Shown piece by piece: positions 47,323-55,342 of a DNA stretch of 64,000 bases (positions are counted from its first letter, which is position 1; the number at the start of each line of letters is the position of its first letter). Position numbers and translations under genes: made by a program. Source of the stretch: JAWKIW01 sp046331175 (lineage in GTDB: Bacteria; Actinomycetota; Acidimicrobiia; Acidimicrobiales; Acidimicrobilacustridaceae). The stretch spans positions 124,001 to 188,000 of the forward strand of contig JAXLRI010000003.1 of NCBI GenBank assembly GCA_046331175.1, given 5' to 3'. Under the pieces are notes generated by a model. The model made no database searches. It saw only the letters and a program-made list of their open reading frames with translations, and was not told the origin of the DNA.

Positions 47323-47787
47323 ATGCCGGACCAGAAGCCACCGCGGCTGGCCGCTGGGGAGCGCGACACGCTGGTCGGGCTGCTCCAGTTCCAGCGCGAG
47401 TCCTTCGTGCGCAAGACCGACGGCCTGGACGACGACGCGGCGCGGTGGAGCCCGGTGGTCAGCGGGACGTCGCTGCTGTGGCTGACCAACCACCTGGCCG
47501 ACGCCGAGCGGATCTGGGTGCTGCACCGGCTCACCGGCCGTGATCCCTCCGGCGATCCGCCCCCGGCTGCCGGGCTCGCCGGGGCGAGGGACCGCTACCG
47601 GGCGACCTGGGCGGTCACCGACGCCGTCCTCGCCGGGTTCGCGCTGGACGACCCCTGCCCGGCCTTCGACGACGGACCCCCCGTCACGGTCCGGTGGATC
47701 CTCGGCCACCTGCTGGAGGAGACCGCTCGCCACGCCGGTCACGCGGATGTCCTGCGGGAGCTGCTCGACGAGACGACCGGGCGGTGA
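47323..47787 (+). CDS. DinB/DUF664-family four-helix protein
   Basis: 154 residues. The DinB-like metal-binding layout is present: helix 1 LAAGERDTLVGLLQFQRESFVRKTDGL, TNHLADAERIWVLHRL (first His), and the C-terminal LGHLLEETARHAGHADVLRELL (two His). Members include mycothiol-dependent enzymes in actinobacteria, which use the three-His zinc or nickel site. An S-transferase role with mycothiol would fit the organism, which encodes MscR, but there is no local evidence. Confidence 0.88.
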   Translation: MPDQKPPRLAAGERDTLVGLLQFQRESFVRKTDGLDDDAARWSPVVSGTSLLWLTNHLADAERIWVLHRLTGRDPSGDPPPAAGLAGARDRYRATWAVTDAVLAGFALDDPCPAFDDGPPVTVRWILGHLLEETARHAGHADVLRELLDETTGR

Positions 47788-47872
47788 CCGCCGGCCGGCC
47801 TGGCGCGGGCCGGGCCGATGGCGGGCCGGGCCGACGGCTCACAAGCGGAGGCCTCGCGGCCGATGGGGACGG

Positions 47873-48577
47873 GTGAGCATCTGGGAGATCTTCCGCGACC
47901 CCGAGATCGAGGTCATCGAGCGGCGCCGTCGTGACAGCGACCCGAACCTGCCCGGTCCCGACGTCGCCGCCCTCGCCGAGCAGGTCGCCCGGCTGACCAT
48001 GGTGACCGAGGGCCTCTGGCAGCTGGTCGCCGAGCGGTCCGGGTTGCACGATCCCGACCTGGCGCGGGTCATCGTCGAGGTCGATCGGCAGGGCTCCGGG
48101 GCGGGGGAGGAGGTGGCCGAGCGCCGCTGCCGCGAGTGCGACGCCGTGATCCCGGCCAACGCTCCCCGCTGCCAGTTCTGCGGCGGCGAGGCGCTCGCCC
48201 CGGGCGAGCCTCGTCGGGTGCGCGAGCCCGAGCCCGCCGCCGACGAGCTCCCACCGCCGCCGGCCGCCGCTCCCCCTCCGCCGGTGGCCGCGCCGCCTCC
48301 TCCGCCGCCGGCTGCGGCATCGCCGCCCCCGGTGGCCGCGCCGCCTCCTCCGCCGCCGGCTGCGGCATCGCCGCCCCCGGTGGCCGCGCCTCCTCCTCCT
48401 CCTCCTCCTCCTCCTCCGGCTGCGGCATCGCCGCCCCCGGTGGCCGCGCCTCCTCCTCCTCCGCCGGCTGCGGCACCGCCGCCCCCGGTGGCCGCGCCGC
48501 CGCCTCCGCCGGCCGCGGCGCCGCCTCCTCCGCCGGCCGCGGCGCCGCCGCCACCACCGCCCCCGCCGCCGACCTGA
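47873..48577 (+). CDS. Zinc-ribbon protein with a long proline-rich tail
   Basis: 234 residues from GTG 47873. Residues 1-75 begin MSIWEIFRDPEIEVIERRRR and contain a helical segment (AALAEQVARLTMVTEGLWQLVAERSGL). Residues about 85-105 hold a zinc ribbon, CRECDAVIPANAPRCQFCG (CxxC-x11-CxxC). Residues about 122-234 consist almost only of Pro, Ala and a few Val and Ser, built from a 16-residue unit VAAPPPPPPAAASPPP repeated with variation. The tail could be a spacer or an SH3/WW-like binding surface. Function unknown. The coding nature of the tail is supported by the absence of stops and by the in-frame 48-base periodicity. Confidence 0.75.
   Translation: MSIWEIFRDPEIEVIERRRRDSDPNLPGPDVAALAEQVARLTMVTEGLWQLVAERSGLHDPDLARVIVEVDRQGSGAGEEVAERRCRECDAVIPANAPRCQFCGGEALAPGEPRRVREPEPAADELPPPPAAAPPPPVAAPPPPPPAAASPPPVAAPPPPPPAAASPPPVAAPPPPPPPPPPAAASPPPVAAPPPPPPAAAPPPPVAAPPPPPAAAPPPPPAAAPPPPPPPPPT
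48250..48574 (+). repeat. 48-bp coding minisatellite (proline-rich tail)
   Basis: A 48-base unit containing GGCTGCGGCATCGCCGCC recurs about five times with variation, including one copy expanded by 12 bases and degenerate shorter units at the end. All changes are multiples of 3, so the reading frame at 47873-48577 is kept. Confidence 0.85.
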
Positions 48578-48602
48578 GGTCGGTCCTCGGTCCCGCTGCC
48601 GG

Positions 48603-48899
48603 TCAGTCGTCGGCGAGGGATGCGTTGGTGGCTGCGACCACGTCGTGGAGCCATTCGAGCGCGGCCTGCTGGCGCTCGTGGTCGACCGGGGCGAGGATCC
48701 GCAGGCGCACGGCGAGCAACCGGCGCTCGAGGTGGACGCCGTCGACGAGTCCTGTCGGCGGGTGGGCGGCGTGGTGGTCGAACCGACGCGCCCAGAGGTG
48801 GTCGGGTTCGTCGCTCAGCAGCAGCTCGACGATGGCCGAGCCGTCGTCGTCGCGGGCGAGCCCGGTCAGCTCGCGGACGGTGATGCCGAGGTCGGACAC
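48603..48899 (-). CDS. Small hypothetical protein downstream of the flavodoxin gene
   Basis: 98 residues from GTG 48899, 8 bases after the flavodoxin stop, so probably in the same transcript. The start has no strong ribosome site. The N-terminal part (LGITVRELTGLARDDDGSAIVELLLSDEPDHLWARRFDHH) looks like a small alpha/beta domain and the C-terminus forms a helix ending ALEWLHDVVAATNASL. No family recognised. A link with flavodoxin electron transfer is suggested only by position. Confidence 0.6.
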   Translation of the reverse strand: MSDLGITVRELTGLARDDDGSAIVELLLSDEPDHLWARRFDHHAAHPPTGLVDGVHLERRLLAVRLRILAPVDHERQQAALEWLHDVVAATNASLADD

Positions 48900-48907
48900 C
48901 GGCGTGG

Positions 48908-49345
48908 TCAGGTGCTGGCGCCCTCGCGGACGGCGGCCATCGTGCGCTCGACGAAGTCGGCCGCCTGCTCCTTGAGGTGCTTGCGGTGCATGGCGAACCC
49001 GCCGAGCACCTCGCCGCCGTGCTCGCCGACCACCTTGCCGAGCTTGTCGACGGTCTTGCCCGGGTTGACGGCGTAGGTGCAGAAGGTGACGCAGCGCTTG
49101 CCGGTGAGGTCGGGCAGGAGGTGCTTGAACTTGCCGGCCCGGCCCGGGCGCTGCCCGGCGATGATCACGCCGTCGGTCCACGATCCGACGAGGACGAGGT
49201 CGGCCTTGGCCACCTGCTCCTCGTCGACGGCGTCGATCTTGTAGATCCGGCAGTCGACCGAGTAGCGGTACAGCTCGGTGGCGACGAGGCGGGCGGCCTG
49301 CTCGGTGTTGCCGGTGAGGGTCTCGTAGATGATGACGGCGTCCAC
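48908..49345 (-). CDS. Flavodoxin-family protein
   Basis: 145 residues from GTG 49345, with AAGGAG 6 bases upstream. The FMN phosphate-binding loop is YETLTGNTEQAAR (TxTGNT). Aromatic or loop segments near FMN include VGSWTDGVIIAG and VTFCTYAVNPGKT. The size fits a short-chain flavodoxin or flavodoxin-like oxidoreductase, a one- or two-electron carrier in the cytosol. Possible partners in the window are the FNR fusion at 12056-13816 and others encoded elsewhere. Confidence 0.88.
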   Translation of the reverse strand: MDAVIIYETLTGNTEQAARLVATELYRYSVDCRIYKIDAVDEEQVAKADLVLVGSWTDGVIIAGQRPGRAGKFKHLLPDLTGKRCVTFCTYAVNPGKTVDKLGKVVGEHGGEVLGGFAMHRKHLKEQAADFVERTMAAVREGAST

Positions 49346-49475
49346 CGCTCGCTCCTTCCGTCGTCGGCCGCCCGGAGGGGGCCGGCCCCGGGCCAGGACG
49401 GCTCCGCGGCCGTGGCCTTTCTACCAGCCCCGCCGGGGGCGCCCCGAACTCCGACGACGGCCGCCGGCGCTCGGA

Positions 49476-50231
49476 TCAGGGCTTGTCGGCGAGCTGGGTG
49501 GTGGCCTGGCGGGTGTAGTCGGCGACGACGGAGTAGCCGGCGTCGGTGAAGTGGATGCCGTCGGGGTAGCGGATCGACGGGTCGGAGGCGGCCGGCACCC
49601 CCCAGTCGACGATCGGCACACCGAGGTTGCGGTAGATCGTGGTGAGCTGGGCCATGCGCTCGGGCATCAGCGTGCCGTAGTAGCGGCTGGCCTCGGTGGC
49701 CGGCGGCAGGGTGACCCACCACGGGGTCGCCCCGGCGGCGCGGGCGGCGGCCACCAGCTCGCGGGCCGCCTTGTCCCACTCGGTGAACATCAGCGGCGTG
49801 TCGGGTTGGACCGTGACGCCCTGGCTGTTGACGTAGAGCTGGCCGCCGCCGGTGGGCGCGGGCCAGGCGGCGCCGGGGTACAGGCAGCACGCCTCGAAGA
49901 TCACGGTGTCGGGCTTGAACGTGGACAACCGGTCCTTGACCCAGGCCAGCCACTGCTTGTCGTTCCACAGGGGACCGGTGGCGGCGAGCCCGACGTAGTT
50001 GACCTCGACGCCGTAGGCGGAGAACGCCTTGTCGATGGCCGGGGCGGCACCCCACATGACCGAGTCGCCGACGATCATCACCCGCTGCACGTGGTGGCCG
50101 TCGGAGCGGTCGACGAGCTGGCAGCCGGCCAGGACGGCCAGGGCCAGCACGAGCGCCGCGGCGCGGTGCACGCGCCGGTCGCGACCGGTGCTCGTCGCCG
50201 TGCCGATCGCTGCCTCGGCTTGGACCGTCAT
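49476..50231 (-). CDS. Lipoprotein SGNH hydrolase
   Basis: 251 residues from ATG 50231; an in-frame GTG at 50240 is possible. The signal peptide has the lipobox VLAGC, so the protein is probably anchored outside the membrane. The SGNH blocks are MIVGDSVMWGAAPAI (block I Ser) and DGIHFTDAGYSVVADY (block V Asp-x-x-His). The middle contains FEACCLYPGAAWPAP. It resembles the SGNH domain of the OafA-like protein at 52531-55296, and may deacylate or acylate the same surface glycan. The 130-base gap between its stop and the flavodoxin start holds nothing I can identify. Confidence 0.87.
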   Translation of the reverse strand: MTVQAEAAIGTATSTGRDRRVHRAAALVLALAVLAGCQLVDRSDGHHVQRVMIVGDSVMWGAAPAIDKAFSAYGVEVNYVGLAATGPLWNDKQWLAWVKDRLSTFKPDTVIFEACCLYPGAAWPAPTGGGQLYVNSQGVTVQPDTPLMFTEWDKAARELVAAARAAGATPWWVTLPPATEASRYYGTLMPERMAQLTTIYRNLGVPIVDWGVPAASDPSIRYPDGIHFTDAGYSVVADYTRQATTQLADKP

Positions 50232-50329
50232 CGCCTCCACCCGTGCGCCCTCCGCGCTGCCGTCGCCACCGCCGTCGTCACCGTCGTCGACCACCGCCCG
50301 GGCCGCCGAGCCCGGGATCCTACCGGTGG

Positions 50330-50884
50330 TCACCCGGTGACGGTGATCGTCCCCACGAAGCTGGGGATGGCATCGATGCGGAAGGCCAGGTTGTCGGCCG
50401 CCGACCACGACTGGGCCCACTGCTGGCCGGGCGCCACGGTCTGGGAGGCGACCACGGGAGCGTCGGCGGCGGCGCCGCGGGTGATCCTCACCTCGTGGGG
50501 GGCCGTGTCCCGGTTGTCGAAGGTGACGGGCGTGCCGACGGTGACGGTGACGAACCCGGGGCAGATGGTCTCGGGGCTGAAGCGGATGAAGGCCTCGGAG
50601 GCCGAGTAGACCTCGCCGGGCGCCTTCGAGATGCACGTCGAGCCACCCGGGCCGGGCACGCCGGTGTTCGACTCGGGATCGCCGTGGGCCATCAGCGGGT
50701 TGGCCGCGGCCGTGGTGCCGGTGGTCGCGGCGACCGTGGTGGCGGGGGACGTCGAGGGCGACGACGACGGGGTGGCGTCCTTGCCGCACGCGGCCAGGCC
50801 TGCGAGCAGGACCAGGCCGGCGGCGGTGGCGAGGCGGCGCCGCTCGCGGCGGGGGAGGGCAGGGGTGGGGTCGCTCACGGGCAT
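50330..50884 (-). CDS. Cupredoxin-like lipoprotein with an incomplete copper site
   Basis: 184 residues from ATG 50884, with GAGGA 6 bases upstream. A basic start and signal peptide end in the lipobox LAAC. A Ser/Thr linker follows, then a beta-sandwich of about 120 residues with VTVTVGTPVTFDNRDTAPHEVRITRG, typical of cupredoxins. The N-terminal His ligand (APHEV) is present, but the C-terminal Cys-x-His-x-Met cluster is absent; the end reads FRIDAIPSFVGTITVTG. Type 1 copper binding is therefore doubtful. It precedes the SGNH lipoprotein gene on the same strand by 98 bases. Confidence 0.8.
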   Translation of the reverse strand: MPVSDPTPALPRRERRRLATAAGLVLLAGLAACGKDATPSSSPSTSPATTVAATTGTTAAANPLMAHGDPESNTGVPGPGGSTCISKAPGEVYSASEAFIRFSPETICPGFVTVTVGTPVTFDNRDTAPHEVRITRGAAADAPVVASQTVAPGQQWAQSWSAADNLAFRIDAIPSFVGTITVTG

Positions 50885-51014
50885 GGGTCGTCCTCGTCCA
50901 GGCGGTGGTGCGGCCGGCGACGGCAGGTCGGGCCGGGTCACCACGGTGGTGGAGCGGGCCCACCCGGTTCAAGCCGGGGTGCTTCGGGGTCGGTCCCGGT
51001 GCCAAGGTGGGGCC

Positions 51015-51425
51015 ATGAGCGACGGCCGTCCCGAGGTGCGAGCGGCGCCCCCGCCCGTCCACTACGTCCACATCGTCACCGGTGACGACGGCGAGACCCA
51101 CCTGCGGGACGTCGCGCTGCCGGAGGCCCTCGCCGCCACCGAGCACGGCGTGCCGCCGCTGCTCGTGTCCGAGGCGCTGTCGGTCGACCGGGTCGAGTTC
51201 GTCGGGGTCGACGGCGACGGCCAGATCCCCGGCTGGCACAACGCCCCCCGGCGCCAGCTGGTCGTGTTCTTGACGGGCTGGGTCCGCATCGAGGTGAGCG
51301 ACGGCGAGGTGCGCACCCTGCCGGCCGGCTCGGTGGCCCTGGCCGACGACCTGACCGGACCGGGGCACGTCACCACCCACGAGCCTGGTCCCCAGCGCGT
51401 GCTCGTGATCCCGCTCGACGCCTGA
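51015..51425 (+). CDS. Cupin-domain protein
   Basis: 136 residues from ATG 51015, with AAGGTGG upstream. A single cupin barrel with GWHNAPRRQLVVFLTGWVRIEVSDGEVRTLPAGSVALADDLTGPGHVT; the usual metal-binding His set is only partly kept (WHNAP and GHVT), with Gln in place of the Glu-containing motif. Possibly a ligand-binding rather than catalytic cupin. A second cupin gene follows after 53 bases on the same strand. Confidence 0.82.
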   Translation: MSDGRPEVRAAPPPVHYVHIVTGDDGETHLRDVALPEALAATEHGVPPLLVSEALSVDRVEFVGVDGDGQIPGWHNAPRRQLVVFLTGWVRIEVSDGEVRTLPAGSVALADDLTGPGHVTTHEPGPQRVLVIPLDA

Positions 51426-51478
51426 ACGCCCCGCGGCCGGGCCCGGCGCAGCGACGCCCGGCGTGGTTTGATGGCCGC

Positions 51479-51958
51479 ATGAGCCTGATCGACATCCCCT
51501 CCGCCATCCACCGCGGCGAGAGCGAGCTCCCGTTCGTCGACCTGGGCGACGGCAGCCTGCTCCAGCTCCTGCAGGTCGACATCGACCAGGGGTTGTGGGT
51601 GATCCGCACCAAGTTCCAGCCCGGCATGGTGGTGCAGACCCACAAGCACACCGGCAGCGTGTTCGCCTTCACCCTGGCGGGCAGCTGGAAGTACCGCGAG
51701 TACCCCGAGGTCAACCGGGCCGGCTCCTACCTGTTCGAGCCGGCCGGGTCGGTCCACACCTTGACCGTGCCCGAGGAGAACACCGAGATGACCGACGTGT
51801 TCTTCGCCATCTACGGCGCCAACCTCAACCTCGATGCCGAGGGCAACGTCGAGCTGGTGATCGACGCCGGCTTCATCCGCGACGTGTACTACGGCCTCTG
51901 CGAGGCCCAGGGCTTCGACCGTCCCGACGTCATCGGCGGCGACACCTCCGCCCGCTGA
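51479..51958 (+). CDS. 2,4'-dihydroxyacetophenone dioxygenase-family cupin (ChrR-like)
   Basis: 159 residues. The motif RTKFQPGMVVQTHKHTGSVFAFTLAGSWKYREYPEVNRAGSYLFEPAGSVHTL carries the His-x-His, Glu and final His positions of a metal-binding cupin. The closest named family is 2,4'-dihydroxyacetophenone dioxygenase, which cleaves an aromatic ketone side chain using Fe; many relatives have no proven activity. TTTGAT 6 bases before the ATG is a possible -10 box. The operon with the upstream cupin is plausible but unproven. Confidence 0.86.
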   Translation: MSLIDIPSAIHRGESELPFVDLGDGSLLQLLQVDIDQGLWVIRTKFQPGMVVQTHKHTGSVFAFTLAGSWKYREYPEVNRAGSYLFEPAGSVHTLTVPEENTEMTDVFFAIYGANLNLDAEGNVELVIDAGFIRDVYYGLCEAQGFDRPDVIGGDTSAR

Positions 51959-51965
51959 CCGGGCA

Positions 51966-51990
51966 CCCTCGTCGCCGCCGGTGGCGAGGG
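51966..51990. terminator. Stem-loop downstream of the cupin gene
   Basis: An 11-bp stem (CCCTCG/CGAGGG plus five inner pairs including two G-T wobbles) with a GCC loop lies 8 bases after the cupin stop, in the gap before the convergent DUF3039 gene. Confidence 0.5.
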
Positions 51991-52017
51991 GGCCGCGGGT
52001 CGGAACCGTCCGGATCG

Positions 52018-52041
52018 GCGCTGAGCGGCGCCGCTCGGCGC
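52018..52041. terminator. Second stem-loop between convergent genes
   Basis: GCGCTGAGCG (52018-52027) pairs with CGCTCGGCGC (52032-52041) with one wobble around GCGC. With the hairpin at 51966 it gives each convergent transcript its own 3' structure. Confidence 0.5.
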
Positions 52042-52070
52042 GATCGACCCGCTCGACCTGACCTGCCGGT

Positions 52071-52388
52071 TCAGGCGCCGCCGCCCCGGAGGGTGGCGAG
52101 CACCTCCTTGCACGTGGGGCACACCGGGTAGCGGTCGGGGTCGCGGCTCGGGACCCAGGTCTTGCCGCACAGGGCGGTGACCGGCTCGCCGAGGACGTAG
52201 GCCTTCATCTGGTCGTCCTTGCGGATGATGTGGGCGAACCGCTCGTGGTCGCCGTCGCCGGTGACGGGGAGCTCGTCGACCCGCTCGAGGACGTCGGTGG
52301 CCGGTCCGGCCGGGGCCGCAGGCTCGGGCTGCTCGGCGTCGACGGCGCGGGAGCCGACGGGCACCGGGGTGGTGGGCTGCAGGGACAT
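52071..52388 (-). CDS. DUF3039 protein with a zinc-ribbon-like CxxC
   Basis: 105 residues; ATG 52388 with GGAGG 5 bases upstream. After a Pro/Ala-rich N-terminus, the segment DGDHERFAHIIRKDDQMKAYVLGEPVTALCGKTWVPSRDPDRYPVCPTCKEVLATLRGG matches DUF3039, a small family widespread in actinobacteria. Three Cys (ALCGK, VCPTC) and the His of RFAHI suit zinc binding. Function unknown; its breadth suggests a housekeeping role. Confidence 0.9.
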   Translation of the reverse strand: MSLQPTTPVPVGSRAVDAEQPEPAAPAGPATDVLERVDELPVTGDGDHERFAHIIRKDDQMKAYVLGEPVTALCGKTWVPSRDPDRYPVCPTCKEVLATLRGGGA

Positions 52389-52530
52389 GGCGACCTCCGG
52401 TCGCCGATGGTAACCGGGGCCGGGCCCGGCGTAGATTGCGCAGGCGGTGCAGCCATCGCCGGGGTCGGCCCGCCGCCGCTCCGGTCCGCCGCACCGCCGG
52501 GTCGGCCGCACCGCAGGGGGAGTCGGGACG

Positions 52531-55296
52531 TTGACCAGCACGACCACGCGGCCAGGAGCCGACGACGCCGGCGCGGTGCGCGCCGGCGCGTCCGGCGTCC
52601 CGGACGGCGCGCCGGTCGTGGTCGGGGTCGGCGAGCCGGGCGCGGCCGAGGAGGGCGACGCCCGTCGCGGCCGGCTGCCCTACATCGCCGCCTTCGACGG
52701 TCTGCGCGGCCTGGCCGTGGCCGCCGTGCTGCTCTTCCACGCCGGCGCCACGTGGATGCCGGGTGGCTTCCTCGGCGTGTCCACCTTCTTCACGCTGTCG
52801 GGGTTCCTCATCACGTCGCTGCTGCTCGCCGAGCGAGCGGCCACCGGACGGGTGGCCCTCGGGCGGTTCTGGTCGCGGCGGGTGCGCCGGCTGCTCCCGG
52901 CCGCGGCCGCGACCGTCGTCCTGGTGGCGGTGGCGGGCCGCTTCCTGCTCGACCCCGCCCAGGTCGACCGGCTGCGCGGCGACCTGACGGCCACGGTGCT
53001 GTACGTGGCCAACTGGCGGTTCCTGTTCGCCGGCGACTCCTACGCCGACCTGTTCGCCGCCCCCTCGCCGGTGCTGCACTTCTGGAGCCTGGCGATCGAG
53101 GAGCAGTTCTACCTCCTCTACCCGCTGCTCGTGTGGGGCGTCTTCCGCCTGGCCGGCTGGTCGCGCTCGGTCTTCTCGTCGATCCTCGCCGCGCTGGCCG
53201 TCGCGTCGATCGCCCTCCCGTTCGTCGTCCCGATGAGCCCCGATCGCATCTACTACGGCACCGACACGCGAGCCGCCGAGCTCCTGCTCGGCGCCCTCCT
53301 GGCGGTCGTCGTGCGCACGCCGGCCGTGCGCGACCGCCTGGTGACCAGCCGGACGATCGAGCGGGTCGTCGGGCTCGTCGGGACGGCCGCGCTGGCGGCC
53401 TGCGTCGTGTGCTGGGTGGTCATCGACCAGCGGTCGGACGGCCTGTACCAGGGGGGCTTCGCCCTCTACGCCTCGCTGACGTGCGCGGTCCTGCTCGCCG
53501 CGGTCATGCCCGCGGCCGTGAGCCCGGTGGCGCTGCTCCTGTCCCTGCCCCCGCTCCGCCTGCTCGGGATCATCTCCTACGGCGTGTACCTGTACCACTG
53601 GCCGGTCTTCCTGGTGATCAGCGCCGAGCGCACCGGGTGGTCGTTCTGGCCCCTCCTGGCCGTGCGCCTGGCGGTGACCATCGGGTTGGCGGTGCTGTCG
53701 TACGCGCTGCTCGAGCACCCGATCCGCTCCGGTCGGCGCCTGAGCACCCACGGCACCCTGGTGGCGGTGCCGGCCGTCGCCGCGCTCCTGCTCCTCGTGA
53801 CGTGGGTGGTCGTGCCCCCGGTCGACGCCCGGTCGCTCGTGTCGTTCGCCGACGCCCCGTCGGCGCCGCCCCCCGACCTGGTCGCCGCCCCCGAGGCGGC
53901 GCCCCCCGCAGAGGTGGGCCCGCCCACCACGCCGGTGCCGGTGACCGCGCCCCCGGGGCCGCAGAAGGTGCTCGTCGTCGGCTCGCCGAACAGCTCGGCC
54001 TTCGCCGACGGGTTCGCGGCGTGGGCCGCGGCGGCGGCGCCGGGGTCCATGGCGGTCACCACCGCCATCGCCGAGTGCGGGCGGGGCCGCGGCGAGATCG
54101 GCCTGGAGTTCCGCACCGACCAGTCCACGTGCGCCGGGTGGAGCCAGGCGTGGGGCGAGCAGCTCCAGGCGTTGAAGCCCGACACGGTGGTGGTGCTCCT
54201 GCCGCTCGTCAACACCCAGCTCATGGCCCTCACCCCCGAGGTCCTCCAGCGCGAGGGTGGAGCGGTCGCCGACCTGCTCAGCTCGACGGGGGCCAAGCTG
54301 GTCACCGTCACCGTCCCCGGCCAGTCCCGCGACCGCTACGGCTACGACGACATGGTCCGGAAGGTGGCCGCGTCGGCCGGTGCGCTGGCTCCGGCCGTGG
54401 ACGACCTCCCCGCCGACGACCCGTATCCCACCCTCGGCGCCGCGGTCGCCGCCGCTCGCCCGGCTCCGGCCCCGGCGCAGGTGGCGGCGGTGCCGCGCGT
54501 GCTCATCATCGGCGACTCCGTGGCCTCCAACCTGGGCCGGGCGCTCGAGCTGTGGAGCAAGCGGACCGGCAGCGCCCTGGTGTGGAACGCCGCCCAGGTG
54601 GGCTGCGGGCTCGCCGGTGGCGGCACCACCAACGCCGATCCACCGCACAACGTCGACAGCCAGACCTGCCAGCAGTGGCGCGCCTCCTGGTCCGACAAGG
54701 TCGCCCAGTTCCACCCCGACATCGTGCTGGTGCTGACGGGTGCCTGGGACCTGCCCGACCGCTCCCGGCCCGAGTGGGGCGGCACCTACGCCCACATCGG
54801 CCAGGCCCCCTTCGACGGCTGGCTCCTCGGCCAGTACCAGGCGGCGGCCGACACCCTCGCGGCGGGCGGCGCCCGGGTGGTGTGGATGACCGCGCCGTGC
54901 ACCGGCGACGTCTGGGCCGGCTTCGCCATCGCTCGCACCGGCGCCTTCGACAACGGCCGCATCGACGCCCTGAACACGACGATCCTGCCGAAGGTGCAGG
55001 GCGTGACCCTGCTCGACCTGCACGGCAAGGTCTGCCCGTCGGGGACGTTCGACAAGAACGTCGGCGGCATCGACAAGGCCCGGCCCGACGGCCTGCACTT
55101 CATCGACGACGCCGCCCTGTGGGTCGCCGACTGGCTCGGCCCGGCCATGCTCGAGGCCGCGTCCGGACCCGATCCCCGGGCGTCGACGACCACCACCGCC
55201 GCGCCCGACACGTCGACGTCGACGACGGCACCCGCCGCACCCGCCGCACCAGCCGCCGATGGGGGCCCGGTGCCGGCCCCGGCCGGCACCGGCTGA
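52531..55296 (+). CDS. OafA/YrhL-type membrane acyltransferase with C-terminal SGNH domain
   Basis: About 921 residues if translation starts at TTG 52531, which has GGGGGAG 8 bases upstream. GTG 52447, 9 bases after a TAGATT box, is the alternative and would add 28 Arg-rich residues. The acyltransferase-3 domain has about ten membrane helices and the motifs FDGLRGLAVAAVLLFHAG (catalytic His), FTLSGFLIT, RRVRRLLPA, FWSLAIEEQFYLLYPL and YGVYLYHWPVFL. From about residue 480 an extracellular region leads to an SGNH domain with IIGDSVASNLGRAL (Ser near 663) and DGLHFIDDAALWVADW. The Thr/Ala/Pro-rich tail ends the protein. Such fusions O-acylate cell-surface polysaccharides. Confidence 0.92.
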   Translation: MTSTTTRPGADDAGAVRAGASGVPDGAPVVVGVGEPGAAEEGDARRGRLPYIAAFDGLRGLAVAAVLLFHAGATWMPGGFLGVSTFFTLSGFLITSLLLAERAATGRVALGRFWSRRVRRLLPAAAATVVLVAVAGRFLLDPAQVDRLRGDLTATVLYVANWRFLFAGDSYADLFAAPSPVLHFWSLAIEEQFYLLYPLLVWGVFRLAGWSRSVFSSILAALAVASIALPFVVPMSPDRIYYGTDTRAAELLLGALLAVVVRTPAVRDRLVTSRTIERVVGLVGTAALAACVVCWVVIDQRSDGLYQGGFALYASLTCAVLLAAVMPAAVSPVALLLSLPPLRLLGIISYGVYLYHWPVFLVISAERTGWSFWPLLAVRLAVTIGLAVLSYALLEHPIRSGRRLSTHGTLVAVPAVAALLLLVTWVVVPPVDARSLVSFADAPSAPPPDLVAAPEAAPPAEVGPPTTPVPVTAPPGPQKVLVVGSPNSSAFADGFAAWAAAAAPGSMAVTTAIAECGRGRGEIGLEFRTDQSTCAGWSQAWGEQLQALKPDTVVVLLPLVNTQLMALTPEVLQREGGAVADLLSSTGAKLVTVTVPGQSRDRYGYDDMVRKVAASAGALAPAVDDLPADDPYPTLGAAVAAARPAPAPAQVAAVPRVLIIGDSVASNLGRALELWSKRTGSALVWNAAQVGCGLAGGGTTNADPPHNVDSQTCQQWRASWSDKVAQFHPDIVLVLTGAWDLPDRSRPEWGGTYAHIGQAPFDGWLLGQYQAAADTLAAGGARVVWMTAPCTGDVWAGFAIARTGAFDNGRIDALNTTILPKVQGVTLLDLHGKVCPSGTFDKNVGGIDKARPDGLHFIDDAALWVADWLGPAMLEAASGPDPRASTTTTAAPDTSTSTTAPAAPAAPAADGGPVPAPAGTG
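55267..55292 (+). terminator. 10-bp perfect hairpin overlapping the end of the acyltransferase gene
   Basis: CCGGTGCCGG (55267-55276) pairs perfectly with CCGGCACCGG (55283-55292) across CCCCGG, ending one base before the TGA at 55294. It encodes the Pro/Ala/Gly tail and may also act as the 3'-end structure of the mRNA. Confidence 0.4.
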
Positions 55297-55306
55297 TCCG
55301 GTCTGG

Positions 55307-55322
55307 TCCGTCCGAGGACGGA
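55307..55322. terminator. 7-bp hairpin between convergent genes
   Basis: TCCGTCC and GGACGGA pair perfectly around GA in the 46-base gap between the acyltransferase (+) and the LLM oxidoreductase (-). Confidence 0.5.
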
Positions 55323-55342
55323 TGGGGGCCGGTCGGCGCCGC

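Noticed and set aside
48250..48574. Regular repeats resembling a CRISPR array
   Set aside because: The units are contiguous, have no unique spacers, keep the reading frame and encode a proline-rich protein tail.
52447..52530. Extending the OafA-like protein to GTG 52447
   Set aside because: The added residues are Arg/Gly-rich and non-coding in character, and TTG 52531 has a good ribosome site. The longer start remains possible because a TAGATT box lies 9 bases upstream of 52447.
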